The notes: generated by a model from the sequence alone, not told the origin. A stretch of DNA of 64,000 bases from CBDCVA01 sp965222935 [NCBI: Candidatus Latescibacterota bacterium] (GCA_965222935.1 CBDCVA010000002.1:1488001-1552000); one strand, 5' to 3'; shown: positions 36,608 to 48,011, counted from the first letter of the stretch. Numbers and translations: made by a program.

Positions 36608-37783
36608 ATGACGCAACTCTACCTGAAAATGGGCCGCGACAAACCCATTCGCCACGGGCACCCCTGGGTCTTCTCGGGGGCTGTCCAGCGCATCACTGGA
36701 GATGCGACGCCCGGGGACCTGTGCGACATTTACTCCGCCGAGCACCAGTTCCTAGCGCGCGGCTACTACAACCCGCATTCGCAGATCGTCGCGCGCACCT
36801 TCGCATCGCGGGATGTGGAGGTAGACGCAGGCTTCTTCACCGAGCGGCTGCGCACAGCGCTGGCCCTGCGCGAGACGCTGGTCGGGCCCGAGACGACGGC
36901 CTACCGCGTCGTCAACACCGAGGGCGACTTCCTCCCCGGCCTGATCGTGGACCGCTACGGAGACTTCGCTGTCATCCAATATCAAACGCTGGGTATGGAC
37001 GCCCGCCGCGGCCTGATCGCCGAGGCCATGAAGAAGGTCCTGTCCGCAAAAGGGGTGTACGAGCGCAGCGATGTCTACACGCGCCGCGAAGAGGGCCTCG
37101 ATCTGAGGACCGGGGTCATACTGGACGAGGCCCCGCCGGCGTCCGTGGATGTGACCGAAGGCGGTGTGCGGTTTAAAGTGAACATCCGGCGAGGACAGAA
37201 GACGGGCTTCTTCCTCGATCAGCGGGAGAACCGGCTCTTTGCGCGAAGCCTGGCGCGAGGGCTGCGCGTCCTCGACCTTTGCTGCTACACGGGCGGCTTC
37301 AGTGCCCACGCGCTCGCGGGCGGAGCGGCACGCGTCATGGCAGTGGACACCTCCGAGGCGGTGCTGACTCTCGCGCGGGAGAACGTCATTCAGAACTTCG
37401 GCGAGAGTGCGCCGTTCGAAGCGATCCGGGGCGACGCGTTCAAGGTCCTGCGCGAACTGGACGAGAGCTTCGACCTCATCGTGGCCGACCCGCCCGCCTT
37501 CGCGCGCTCGAAGGACATGACCCAGCGCGCCGCACGCGGCTATAAAGACCTGAATTTGTGGGCCATCCGCAGGCTCACACCGGGCGGGATGCTGCTCACG
37601 TTCTCTTGCTCGAACTTCGTTGATCTTAAGCTCTTCGGCCAGATCATCTTCGCCGCCTCCGCCGATGCCCGCCGGCCCGTTCAGATCCTCGGCCGCCTCG
37701 GCCCGGGGCACGACCACCCCGTCAACATCGCCCACCCCGAAGGAAATTACCTCAAGGGGCTGTGGTTGCGTGCCGCCGAGTAG
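36608..37783 (+). CDS. RlmI-like class I SAM-dependent rRNA cytosine-C5 methyltransferase
   Basis: 391 residues from ATG 36608. An N-terminal PUA-like domain (MGRDKPIRHGHPWVFSGAVQ) and an EEHEA-like middle region precede the Rossmann methyltransferase. Motif I is LDLCCYTGGFSAHAL. DLIVADPPAFARSK is motif IV, and TFSCSNFV carries the catalytic Cys. The order matches RlmI/RlmK-L proteins that make m5C in 23S rRNA. A start 13 codons earlier is possible but lacks support. It stands alone after the pyrE terminator. Confidence 0.9.
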   Translation: MTQLYLKMGRDKPIRHGHPWVFSGAVQRITGDATPGDLCDIYSAEHQFLARGYYNPHSQIVARTFASRDVEVDAGFFTERLRTALALRETLVGPETTAYRVVNTEGDFLPGLIVDRYGDFAVIQYQTLGMDARRGLIAEAMKKVLSAKGVYERSDVYTRREEGLDLRTGVILDEAPPASVDVTEGGVRFKVNIRRGQKTGFFLDQRENRLFARSLARGLRVLDLCCYTGGFSAHALAGGAARVMAVDTSEAVLTLARENVIQNFGESAPFEAIRGDAFKVLRELDESFDLIVADPPAFARSKDMTQRAARGYKDLNLWAIRRLTPGGMLLTFSCSNFVDLKLFGQIIFAASADARRPVQILGRLGPGHDHPVNIAHPEGNYLKGLWLRAAE

Positions 37784-37910
37784 GTGCCGGCCAGGCCGTC
37801 TTTCAATCAACGCTTGACACTCGGGTTCATACGAGCCATTCTGGGCTTGTCGAAGATTGACCGCAGCGCAACACGAATCGAAAAGCTCCAGGAACAAAAG
37901 GGGAAGATTC

Positions 37911-38915
37911 ATGGCTCTCGGTTGGGGAATCATCGGTCTGGGGGGAATAGCGTCGCGCCTGGCACAAACGATCGCCCCCGTGGAAGAGGCGAATCTGACA
38001 GCAGTCTGCAGCCGCAGCCGCGAAAAGGCGGCATCGTTCGGCGCCCAGTACGGCGCGGCCAAGAGCTACGACAGCTATGATGCCATGCTCGACGATCCGG
38101 CCGTCGACGTGGTCTTCATCAGTTCACCCAACGGGCTTCACGCCGAGCAGACCCTGCAGGCCCTCGAGGCCGGCAAGCACGTTCTGGTGGAGAAGCCCGT
38201 GGCTCTCACCGTCGCCGATGCTGAAGCGATGGCGGCGAGCGCGAAAAGCCACGGTCTCAAGCTCGGGTGCGGCTTCCATCTCCGCCATCACCCGGTGAAC
38301 ATCGAAATCAAGCGGTTGATCGAAGAGGGCGAAGCCGGCGACGTCATCCTCGCCCAAGCCCAGTTCTGCTACGGAGCCTTCGGCCACCCCACCATCTCGC
38401 GCGAGGGCTGGAAGATGGATCCCGCGATGGCGGGCGCCGGGAGCATCATGGGCCTGGGGGTCCACTGCATCGATCTTTTGTGTTGGCTGGTGGGGCAGGA
38501 AGTCGTCGAGGCCACCGCCTTCACCGATGGGCCGAACGATGTCTATCCCGTGGAGTTCATCACCGTAGCGACGTTCAAGTTCGACGGTGGAGCCTTCGCC
38601 CACTTCGCGTCCAGTCGGCGCTTGCCCAATAGCGCCAACGGGGTCGTCGTCTACGGCACGGAGCGGCGTCTCGAGGGCGAGCGGACGGTGTCCACAGTCG
38701 CCGAGGGCCACCTGAAGATCACCCGGGGGGCGGAGACGACGATTTCGCAGATTCCCTTGCGGGACCCGTACGAGGCGGAAGTCGAGGCTTTCTCGCGGGC
38801 CATCGAGCGCGACGAGACGTTCGGGGCCGATGGCGAGGACGGGGTCCGCTCCGTCGAGGCCACCGTCGCTGTCCTGGAATCGGCGGCCACGGGTCGCGCC
38901 ATCTCGCTCCGCTAA
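37911..38915 (+). CDS. Gfo/Idh/MocA-family oxidoreductase, tandem copy A
   Basis: 334 residues from ATG 37911 after AAAAGGGGAAG. LGWGIIGLGGIASRLAQTIA is the cofactor fold, HVLVEKPVALTVADAEAMA the EKP motif, and GAGSIMGLGVHCIDLLCWLV the catalytic-domain helix with His and Asp. The protein resembles the next one over its full length (about 60 percent by eye). The pair probably arose by tandem duplication and may catalyse successive or parallel steps on related polyols. The 82-bp spacing suggests one transcript. Confidence 0.9.
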   Translation: MALGWGIIGLGGIASRLAQTIAPVEEANLTAVCSRSREKAASFGAQYGAAKSYDSYDAMLDDPAVDVVFISSPNGLHAEQTLQALEAGKHVLVEKPVALTVADAEAMAASAKSHGLKLGCGFHLRHHPVNIEIKRLIEEGEAGDVILAQAQFCYGAFGHPTISREGWKMDPAMAGAGSIMGLGVHCIDLLCWLVGQEVVEATAFTDGPNDVYPVEFITVATFKFDGGAFAHFASSRRLPNSANGVVVYGTERRLEGERTVSTVAEGHLKITRGAETTISQIPLRDPYEAEVEAFSRAIERDETFGADGEDGVRSVEATVAVLESAATGRAISLR

Positions 38916-38996
38916 AGCCATCCTAAGCCTGCTGAAGGACGGCTTCCGGCGCAGCAAGCATCGAAGAGACAGGGAAACAAAGGGAGAAATACCATA

Positions 38997-39989
38997 GTGG
39001 TTGGCTGGGGTATTCTGGGCCTGGGGGGGATCGCGTCGCGCATCGCCCCGGCGGTCGGCAATGCCGAGGGGGCGAACCTGGCTGGGGTTTGCAGCCGGGA
39101 CCGAGGCAAAGCCAATGCGTTTGCGGCTCAGTACGGCGCGGCGGAGGGCTATGACGACTACGACGCGATGCTGAACGACCCGGCCGTCGATGCCGTCTAC
39201 ATCGCCACGCCCAACTCGCTCCACCTCGAGCAGACCCTACGGGCCCTGGGGGCAGGCGTCCACGTCCTGGTAGACAAGCCGATGGCGTTGACCGTGGCCG
39301 AAGCGGAGACGATGGTGGAGGGCGCGAAAACGCATGGCCTCAAGCTCGGGGTCGGCTTTCACCTGCGCCACCACCCGGTCCACATCGCGCTCAAGCGTCT
39401 GATCGAAGCTGGCGAGGCCGGAGAGATCATCTTCGCGGAGGCCCAGCACTGTTCCAACTGGACAGGCTCGCCGCGCTACCCGTGGCACATGGACCCCGCG
39501 ATGGCCGGCGCGGGGAGCATGATGGGCCGGGGCGTCCACTGCATCGATCTCTTGCGCTGGCTTGTCGGGCAGGAGATCGCCGAGGTGACCGCGTTGGCCG
39601 ATACACCGATCGAGACGGACCCGGTAGAGACCCTCACCGTGGCGGCGCTCAAGTTCGACGGTGGAGCCTTCGGCCAGTTCATGTGCAGCCGACGCGTCCC
39701 CAACGAGGCTAACAGCGTGAGCCTCTACGGGACGCAACAGCGGCTGGAAGGCGAGGACACGCTCTCCATGGCCGCCTCAGGCCACCTGAAAATCACCCGT
39801 GGTGTTGATATAAAGCTCTCGCGGCTTCCCCTACGCGACGCGTACGAGGCGGAGATCGAGGCCTTCTCGCGGGCCGTCGCGCAGGACGAACCGTTCGAGG
39901 CCGATGGCATCGACGGGCTTAGGTCCGTCCAGGTTACTTGCGCTATCCTGGACTCGGCGCGCCAGGGCTGCGCAGTCTCGCTCCGTTAG
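38997..39989 (+). CDS. Gfo/Idh/MocA-family oxidoreductase, tandem copy B
   Basis: 330 residues starting at GTG 38997, with AAGGGAGAAA upstream. GWGILGLGGIASRIAPAV, HVLVDKPMALTVAEAETM and GRGVHCIDLLRWLVGQEIAE parallel copy A. Here the EKP motif reads DKP, an unusual but tolerated substitution at the residue before the catalytic Lys. The substrate is unknown. It converges with a leftward membrane-protein gene 58 bp away. Confidence 0.9.
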   Translation: MVGWGILGLGGIASRIAPAVGNAEGANLAGVCSRDRGKANAFAAQYGAAEGYDDYDAMLNDPAVDAVYIATPNSLHLEQTLRALGAGVHVLVDKPMALTVAEAETMVEGAKTHGLKLGVGFHLRHHPVHIALKRLIEAGEAGEIIFAEAQHCSNWTGSPRYPWHMDPAMAGAGSMMGRGVHCIDLLRWLVGQEIAEVTALADTPIETDPVETLTVAALKFDGGAFGQFMCSRRVPNEANSVSLYGTQQRLEGEDTLSMAASGHLKITRGVDIKLSRLPLRDAYEAEIEAFSRAVAQDEPFEADGIDGLRSVQVTCAILDSARQGCAVSLR

Positions 39990-40047
39990 GAGCATCCCGA
40001 TCTCATCGCCTTCCTGAGCTATCGGCCTTTCGACAAGGCCAGGGTCC

Positions 40048-40566
40048 TCAGCCTCCCGAAGGCTCAGTTTTTCCAAGGCGACGGATACCGTACTGGATCG
40101 CCACACCCGCGACCGACGCCAGACCGACCACCCAAAAGTCATCCTCCTGATGCAGTCCCATGGCGATCATGACGGCCCCCGCGACGGCTGAGATGACGAC
40201 CGCGACAAACCGCCACAGCCGAAGCGCGACGATGCCCGCAATCAGCGCCGCACCGGCTAGAACATACCAGGGTGGGTCCGCGGCGAGTACCTCCAGGCCG
40301 GCGACGTAGGCGACTCCGGCGCCCGCGCCCGCCCCGCACGCAAAGATCACCAAGCGCGCGACGACCAGCGCACAGACCGCACCCACGAGACCCGCCAGTA
40401 AGCCACCGCCAAGCGCCAGGACCAGGGTCTCCTCGCGCAGGAGCGCCATGCCGCCCGCCACGCCCAACAGGAAGCCCGGCAGGGCTATCAGGCCCTCGAA
40501 GAGCGTGCTGCCGGCGCAGCACAGTACGAGCCCGGCGGCGAGCAGAAGGGCGTCGGGCGAGGTCAT
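40048..40566 (-). CDS. Multi-spanning membrane protein of unknown function
   Basis: 172 residues with about six closely packed hydrophobic, glycine-rich segments, such as LPGFLLGVAGGMALL and LGGGLLAGLVGAVCALVVA. The pattern recalls DUF4203/TMEM198-like proteins, which lack a known activity. The C-terminal tail (RRLGKTEPSGG) is polar. It is flanked by convergent genes. Confidence 0.6.
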   Translation of the reverse strand: MTSPDALLLAAGLVLCCAGSTLFEGLIALPGFLLGVAGGMALLREETLVLALGGGLLAGLVGAVCALVVARLVIFACGAGAGAGVAYVAGLEVLAADPPWYVLAGAALIAGIVALRLWRFVAVVISAVAGAVMIAMGLHQEDDFWVVGLASVAGVAIQYGIRRLGKTEPSGG

Positions 40567-40728
40567 CGGCGGGAGCGACCGAGGGCAGTCGGGACCGGAT
40601 TACGCGGCGGAATGCTCTCTGGCCTCAGACGCCTCGACCTCGCTCGCCAGGCGGTCGAACCGACGGACGGCGGCCTCTCCGTCAAGGCAGTGTTCGACCG
40701 CCGAGGAGAGCTCAGGGCCCCGAGCGCC

Positions 40729-41349
40729 TTAGGCTCCCAGATTCTGCAGCAATGAAGCTACGTCGAACGCGGCCTCGGCTCGGATGTGCAGAGTGAGCCG
40801 TTCCCTGGGGTCCGAGTTGGGCTCGACCGTGAACGCGGCTCCCCCGTAGAGTTGGCTCAGTGCAGCGTCCAAGCCGGGCCTGACCGCCGCCAGGGCCCGA
40901 GGGGTGTTGGGCGCGCGCAGCCGATCGTTGAAGGTCAGGACCGCTTCATTTCCGCGGAACTTGGGCGCCCCCAGTTCCGGCTCCTCCTCCAGGCGACGAC
41001 AGGCGCCCAGGGCCTGAGCAAAGGTGTGTCGCATCCGGCTGGCCAGATCGCCATCGAGAGGCTGCTTGTGGGTATACAGAAGGCCTAGCCTATCGTCAGT
41101 GTTGTCGATGCTGTAGTTGGCATCGTGGCCGACGAGGACGGTGACGGGTCCCGCATGGATGTGACTATAATCGGCCACATCCACAAGCACTTCGTCCGCG
41201 CTTCGGGATATCCAGGCGTTGAAGATCCTGAAGGCGCTTTCGGAGGAGATGGACCCGGGATCTTCGAGGAAGAATTTGACGTTGATGCGGTCTACATCCA
41301 CCGGACGGCGTCTTTTCCTTCCTCGAAGCCAGCGCGTCGTCCCACCCAT
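40729..41349 (-). CDS. Protein of unknown function next to the sirohaem reductase
   Basis: 206 residues or slightly fewer. An ATG at 41349 and a GTG 16 codons later, preceded by AGGAAGGAAA, are both possible starts. VKFFLED near the start, VDVADYSHIHAGPVTVLVGH and AALSQLYGGAAFTVEP are notable hydrophobic strands in an alpha/beta protein, and no catalytic motif is seen. It lies 54 bp downstream of the nitrite/sulfite reductase gene on the same strand, so co-expression is likely. The reading frame stays open for another 42 codons after its TAA. Confidence 0.55.
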   Translation of the reverse strand: MGGTTRWLRGRKRRRPVDVDRINVKFFLEDPGSISSESAFRIFNAWISRSADEVLVDVADYSHIHAGPVTVLVGHDANYSIDNTDDRLGLLYTHKQPLDGDLASRMRHTFAQALGACRRLEEEPELGAPKFRGNEAVLTFNDRLRAPNTPRALAAVRPGLDAALSQLYGGAAFTVEPNSDPRERLTLHIRAEAAFDVASLLQNLGA

Positions 41350-41403
41350 ACCCTGGAATTCATGGACGCCTTCGATTCCGCAAATGATCTCCGGGACAGC
41401 GCG

Positions 41404-43671
<2,268 letters not shown>

Positions 43672-43754
43672 ACTAGGCCACCCAAGCGCGAACCGTCAGC
43701 GATATTTACCAGGAATAGCACGGGTCGGAACCGCTCGCTTGATCTCTTCTACGT

Positions 43755-43783
43755 TGCATAAACCGACTGTTCTCAAACTGCAA
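43755..43783 (-). promoter_or_regulatory. Putative sigma-70 promoter of the sirohaem reductase gene
   Basis: Read leftward, TTGCAG (43783-43778) and TATGCA (43760-43755) are 17 bp apart, with the ATG about 84 bp downstream. Confidence 0.4.
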
Positions 43784-43838
43784 TCCGATAAAGATGAGCG
43801 CAAATAAATGTTTCCGGGCGAGGGGCTTGTGCCCAGCC

Positions 43839-45422
43839 CTAGCGGCTCCAGGGCCGGATGCGCGCTTCGATCTCGCCGAGCGCCTGGAGCACCTCGCTTC
43901 GGTCCTCGGCATTCGGGGCGTACTGGAGGTAGAGGCGATAGTGAGCAGCGGCTGCTTTCCAGTGGCCCTGGATCTCGTGGATGTAAGCGAGATTGTAGTG
44001 GCTGGGAGCATCGCTCGGGTGGTGGCGGATGCACCGCTCATAGAGCTCTTGCGCCCCGATCAGGTCCATCTCCGAGAGCCTCAGATCGGCCAGATTGTAA
44101 GAGGCCTGGAGGTTCCCGGGGTCGCCGGCGAGCGCGGCTTTATAATGCGCTTCGGCCGCCGTGAGGTCCCCCTCATCGACCGCGATGTCGCCCAGCGTCG
44201 CATGTGCCCCCGCGTGACCAGGATCGAGCGCCAGCGTCCGCTCAAGCGCCCTCGCGAAGTGCTCGGTCGCCTCCTGAGGCTTGCGATCGCGCATCGCCAG
44301 AACGCCGAGATTGTAGTAAGCCGAGGCCGTCTCCCCAAGCGCCAGCGAGCTCTCAAGCTCCGCCCGCGCCACTTCCGGGCGACCCATCCGGGACAGCAGC
44401 ACGCCCAGGTTCAAGCGCGTCGTTGGGTCATCGGGTCGGACCAGAAGCGCCTGACGGTAATAGCCGGCTGCCTCGGCGTACCGGCCCGCCTCACGCCGCA
44501 GATCGCCCAGGGCGACGAGGGCTTCCGGTCGATAGGGGTCAAGCTCGATCACGCGCAAAAAGGCGGCTCCGGCCGCCTCGTGGTCGGCCAGGTCAAGCAA
44601 GATGAGGCCCAGGTTCGTGGCGGCGTCGGCATCCCCGGGGGCGACCTCTACCGACCGCTCCGCCGCCTCTCGCGCCTCCGTCAGGCGCCCCACGGCACGA
44701 TAGGAGGCGGCGAGCTGGATCAGCGCCCTCGGGCTATTGGGATCGCTCCGAACCGCACGATCCAGATGCGGGATGGCCGCTGCATGGTCGCCGCGCCGTG
44801 CCAGAGTGACGCCGAGGTTGTAGATGGGCAGGGACATTTGCGGGTCGGCGCGGCTCGCGCGCTCATAGAGGGCGAGGGCCCGATCTCCCTGGCCCAGACC
44901 CTGATAGGCGCGGCCGAGATTGGTGAGCGTTTCCGCGTTAGCCGAGTCGAGCGCGGCGGCCTCTTCCAGATAGTGTACGGCGCTATCGAGCACCCCGCTG
45001 CGGAGATAGGCGAAACCCAGCCCCGAGAGAGCGGTGGGCGGCCTCTTCCCGGAAAGCGCGAAGAGCGCTTCGTGGTAGGCCCCGATCGCCTCACGATAGC
45101 GCTCCTGAGCGAGCGCCACCTCGCCCAGGCCCTCGTACGCCTTCGCCAGCATCGCATCGGAAACCCCTACCTTACCCTGAGCAGCCAGGATCGCCCTCAG
45201 GTGCCGATCCGCCTCGTCCAGGAGCGCGGCGCGGCGCAAGGGCTCGGACGTCTCACCCGCCTCCACGAGTTTCGCCGAGCCCGCCGCGAGGTGGCCCATG
45301 ACAGCGGCCAAGGAACTGGCGGCTGGCTGCAATGGGTCTTCGGGCCCTTGGGCTGAGGCCGACCCGATCGCGTATGCCACAAGCGCCAAGGCCAGGGTAC
45401 TAGCGGCAGCGCGCTGGCTCAC
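43839..45422 (-). CDS. Exported tetratricopeptide-repeat protein
   Basis: About 527 residues from GTG 45422. I prefer this start to the open frame's beginning at 45521 because the extra 33 codons translate a REP-like palindrome. From here the protein begins with a signal peptide (STLALALVAYAIGSASAQ). About a dozen TPR units follow, for example ALTNLGRAYQGLGQ-like and ALVALGDLRREAGRYAEAAG blocks, forming a periplasmic protein-binding superhelix. There are no haem or catalytic motifs. thyX lies 58 bp upstream on the same strand. The partner is unknown. Confidence 0.8.
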   Translation of the reverse strand: MSQRAAASTLALALVAYAIGSASAQGPEDPLQPAASSLAAVMGHLAAGSAKLVEAGETSEPLRRAALLDEADRHLRAILAAQGKVGVSDAMLAKAYEGLGEVALAQERYREAIGAYHEALFALSGKRPPTALSGLGFAYLRSGVLDSAVHYLEEAAALDSANAETLTNLGRAYQGLGQGDRALALYERASRADPQMSLPIYNLGVTLARRGDHAAAIPHLDRAVRSDPNSPRALIQLAASYRAVGRLTEAREAAERSVEVAPGDADAATNLGLILLDLADHEAAGAAFLRVIELDPYRPEALVALGDLRREAGRYAEAAGYYRQALLVRPDDPTTRLNLGVLLSRMGRPEVARAELESSLALGETASAYYNLGVLAMRDRKPQEATEHFARALERTLALDPGHAGAHATLGDIAVDEGDLTAAEAHYKAALAGDPGNLQASYNLADLRLSEMDLIGAQELYERCIRHHPSDAPSHYNLAYIHEIQGHWKAAAAHYRLYLQYAPNAEDRSEVLQALGEIEARIRPWSR

Positions 45423-45433
45423 CCCACCCCTGG

Positions 45434-45457
45434 CCCCTCCCCGCAAGCAGGGAGGGG
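45434..45457. repeat. REP-like palindrome, copy upstream of the TPR gene
   Basis: CCCCTCCC and GGGAGGGG arms around an 8-nt CGCAAGCA loop. The flank ACCCCACCCCTGG is shared with the other copies. Confidence 0.8.
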
Positions 45458-45480
45458 AAAAGGATGAGCCCATCGAAGGG

Positions 45481-46227
45481 CTAATCGAAGACGTGCTCGG
45501 TCTGGGCGGTCTCCGTCCCATCGTCCAGCGTGCCGATCTCGTAATCCCCGAAGATGGCAGGTGCGGCCTCCTGGAGGCAGTGCAGGATCAGGATGGCGAC
45601 CTTGCGGATTTCGACATCGGCGTGCTCGCTGGCGCGCATGCGGATGAAGTGGCGCCAGGCGCGAAAGTTGCCCGTCATCACGAGCTGGGTCGCGGTCGCG
45701 TTGGGCAGGACCGAGCGCGCCGCCTGCCTGGCGAGCTTGCGCCGGAGCGTGCGGTCGGGTACGTCGGCGTATTTCTTCTGAAGGATCGTGCTGAGCCTTC
45801 TATACGTCTTCCGGGCATGTTCGCAGAGCTCAGTGAAGAGTTGGTGGGCCTCGGGCTCATCAGCTATGGTTTGAGGCTCCACGAAATTCGCATCCCTAGA
45901 GGAGACGTAGCGCTGTGAGAGCTGCGAGTAGGAGAAATGGCGGTGGCGGACCAGTTCATGCGTCAGCGAACGGGAGACGCCCTTGATGGCGAACGAGGCG
46001 ATGCCGTGCTCGATCACGCTCAGGTGGCCGTGGTCGAGCATGTTGCCGATGTACTCGGCGTTCGTCCGGCCGGCGGGGTTGTCCCACGACTGGTAGCACA
46101 TCCGGCCCGAAAACTCGATGAGCTCTTGGCTGTCAAAGGTTGTATCGGTCGTCCAGTCCACGTCGCCGGGGTTGAGAAAGCGCGTGAGCCCTACGAGCTG
46201 GACGGTCGGTTCGCGAATGAAGGTCAC
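45481..46227 (-). CDS. thyX: Flavin-dependent thymidylate synthase
   Basis: 248 residues. It converts dUMP to dTMP using methylene-tetrahydrofolate and FAD/NADPH. The ThyX signature RHRx7S is present as RHRHFSYSQLS at residues 94-104. SGRMCYQSW and IEHGIASFAIKGVSRSLTHE are other family blocks. The length is normal for a ThyX homotetramer subunit. The ATG is downstream of the small HMA gene, 83 bp away. Confidence 0.96.
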   Translation of the reverse strand: MTFIREPTVQLVGLTRFLNPGDVDWTTDTTFDSQELIEFSGRMCYQSWDNPAGRTNAEYIGNMLDHGHLSVIEHGIASFAIKGVSRSLTHELVRHRHFSYSQLSQRYVSSRDANFVEPQTIADEPEAHQLFTELCEHARKTYRRLSTILQKKYADVPDRTLRRKLARQAARSVLPNATATQLVMTGNFRAWRHFIRMRASEHADVEIRKVAILILHCLQEAAPAIFGDYEIGTLDDGTETAQTEHVFD

Positions 46228-46310
46228 GGAGTTTAATCCTCCTCGGTAGAAATCCCTCTGCGGGGCTACCCTTCGACGAGCTCAGGACTCAGGACGGCGG
46301 AGAAAGAGGC

Positions 46311-46598
46311 TCAAGTGGGTTCGCATCGAAAGAGACGCCGGGCCATTCGCCACAGCCAGCGGCGCGCGCGCAGACGCGTATCCTGGCTATCCACGGCCTC
46401 GCGCAGCAAGGCCTCGGGGACGTCCGGGCCGTCGATTTCCACCCGGGCGGTCTTCGTCCTGAGCGAGACTTCCGCACGCCGCACGCCAGGGACCCGCTCC
46501 AGGGCCCGCCTCACGCGAAGCGCTCAGTAGCCGCAGAGCAGCCGAGATGCGTCCACGGTCACCGTCGCGGCTGTCTGGTCCGATGTCCTTCTCGTCAT
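46311..46598 (-). CDS. HMA-domain metal-binding protein with in-frame TGA at the second metal-ligand position (putative selenoprotein)
   Basis: ATG 46598, with CCGGAAG upstream, opens a frame reading ATVTVDASRLLCGY, then TGA (46526-46524), then ALRVRRALERVPGVRRAEV and ARVEIDGPDVPEALLREAV to a TGA stop at 46313. Aligned with heavy-metal-associated domains (GMTCxxCxxRVexAL), the TGA falls exactly on the second Cys, so the motif would be CxxU. Homology is continuous on both sides of the TGA and in the same frame. A hairpin suited to a bacterial SECIS begins 17 nt after it. Alternatives are a nonsense mutation or a sequencing error. If read through, it is a 95-residue metallochaperone-like protein with a basic tail. 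Confidence 0.6.
46490..46507 (-). promoter_or_regulatory. Candidate bacterial SECIS hairpin
   Basis: Downstream of the in-frame TGA, after a 16-nt spacer, GGGCCC pairs with GGGTCC (one G-U) around a TGGAGC loop. Loop distance (23 nt from the TGA) and a G within the first two loop bases fit the usual bacterial requirements. A 6-bp GC stem can occur by chance in DNA this GC-rich. Confidence 0.4.
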
Positions 46599-46723
46599 GG
46601 CACTTCCGGAAAACGAGCCGACCCCGCTCACGCCAGCCATCGTGACGCGTAAGATACGCCCATCGGCGCCCCGAGTCAGTGCTATACTTTCGACACTAAG
46701 GTCTCAGTGCACCCCACCCCCGG

Positions 46724-46747
46724 CCCCTCCCCGCATGCAGGGAGGGG
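46724..46747. repeat. REP-like palindrome
   Basis: CCCCTCCC and GGGAGGGG arms around an 8-nt CGCATGCA loop. It lies in the 345-bp gap between the HMA and Gfo/Idh/MocA genes, where nothing else is recognised. Confidence 0.8.
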
Positions 46748-46943
46748 AGAAGATCGGGAGACGAGGCCATGCTCCTCAAGACCCACCCCCATTCGCAGTC
46801 TATTCTGCTTGTGGGAAAGGGGTAAATGACCTATCTGCCGTTCTCCCAAGCCGATAGGGGGACGATACGGCTCCAAAGTCGCTCCCGCTGCCCCCCTTTC
46901 AAGTCCTTCACCTGGTACGCTCTGAAGAGCGCACGGGGCTGCA

Positions 46944-48011
46944 TCAGCGCGAAACGACGCGCCATTCACGGTCGGCGAGCGGGAGCGAAACGCGGGCTCC
47001 TTCGCGCGCACTGGAAGCGTGGAAGGCCAGGCCCATTTCCAGCGCGGCGCGGCCGTCCTCGCCGCTGGAGGCGGGAGCTCGATCCTCATCGACCGCAGCG
47101 ATGAGCTCGTCAATCGCCGCGCGCATGGGCGGCGTCCAGCCCTCGGGGTTGGGGACGTGCTCGACGTCGGCGGTGCGGTTCGGCCCGAACTGGAACCACT
47201 TATCGCTGGCATCGACGTCGGGCGTGCGGTAGGTCCAGCGCTCGTAGCCATCGTGGAAGGAATTGATGACAATCCGGCCCACTTCGCCTAGCAGCATCAG
47301 CTCAAAGCCCTGCATCGACGCCACATCGGCGTGGGCTGCCACGCCACCGGAGAAGCCGATCATGCCCTGGCCGCCGGGATCGCTGTCCCCCCGGCCGGGC
47401 GCGACGGACGCGCTCACCCAGTCGGCTTCTCCCGCAAAGAGACGGAACATGTCGAACAGGTGCGACCCGTTGTGAATGAGCGCGGTGTAGATCATGCCAA
47501 CCATGGCGCGCAGCTCGCCGATCTCGCCGCGACGAATAGCACCCAGGGCGCGGGCGTAGGTCGGGTGAAACCGTCTGGGGTGGTTGACCAAAAGCTTCAC
47601 CCCGCGCTCGCCGCAGACCTCGATCATACGGTCCGCCTCGGCCAGCGAGGTCGCCATCGCCTTCTCGGCCAGGATGGCCCGTACGCCCGCCCCGGCGGCA
47701 GCGACCGAAACCTCGGCACGGCTTTGAGCATGGGTGGTAACGCTGACGATATCCAGCCTTTCTCTGCCGAGCATCTCATCATGGTCGGTGTAGGCACTGG
47801 CGTTGCCCCAGCGCCTCCGGAAGGCGTCGAACTTGGCCGGGTTGCGGTCGCAGATGGCGGCGATGCGCATCCTGGGATGGGTCGTCAAATGAGCGGCGTG
47901 GCAACAGGGGGAAGCGTCGTAGTTGGTGAGCCAGCGCTGCTCGTCGTCGATCGTGGCGGCCTTGCGTCCCAGGCCGACGATGCCGACGCGGTAGATGCGA
48001 TTCTCGTTCAC
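46944..48011 (-). CDS. Gfo/Idh/MocA-family oxidoreductase (divergent)
   Basis: 355 residues from GTG 48011 (NENRIYRVGIVGLGRKAAT). The start is set here because the open frame further upstream translates a REP-like repeat. RIAAICDRNPAKFDAFRRRW, VRAILAEKAMATSLAEADRM, with EKA in place of EKP, and LIHNGSHLFDMFRLFAG are the family blocks. The EKA change near the catalytic Lys and the altered glycine loop set it apart from the other three family members in the window. Substrate unknown. Confidence 0.85.
   Translation of the reverse strand: MNENRIYRVGIVGLGRKAATIDDEQRWLTNYDASPCCHAAHLTTHPRMRIAAICDRNPAKFDAFRRRWGNASAYTDHDEMLGRERLDIVSVTTHAQSRAEVSVAAAGAGVRAILAEKAMATSLAEADRMIEVCGERGVKLLVNHPRRFHPTYARALGAIRRGEIGELRAMVGMIYTALIHNGSHLFDMFRLFAGEADWVSASVAPGRGDSDPGGQGMIGFSGGVAAHADVASMQGFELMLLGEVGRIVINSFHDGYERWTYRTPDVDASDKWFQFGPNRTADVEHVPNPEGWTPPMRAAIDELIAAVDEDRAPASSGEDGRAALEMGLAFHASSAREGARVSLPLADREWRVVSR

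Noticed and set aside
45423-45521. Upstream extension of the TPR protein
   Set aside because: The extra codons translate a REP-like palindrome found at several intergenic sites; a GTG after it gives a clean signal peptide.
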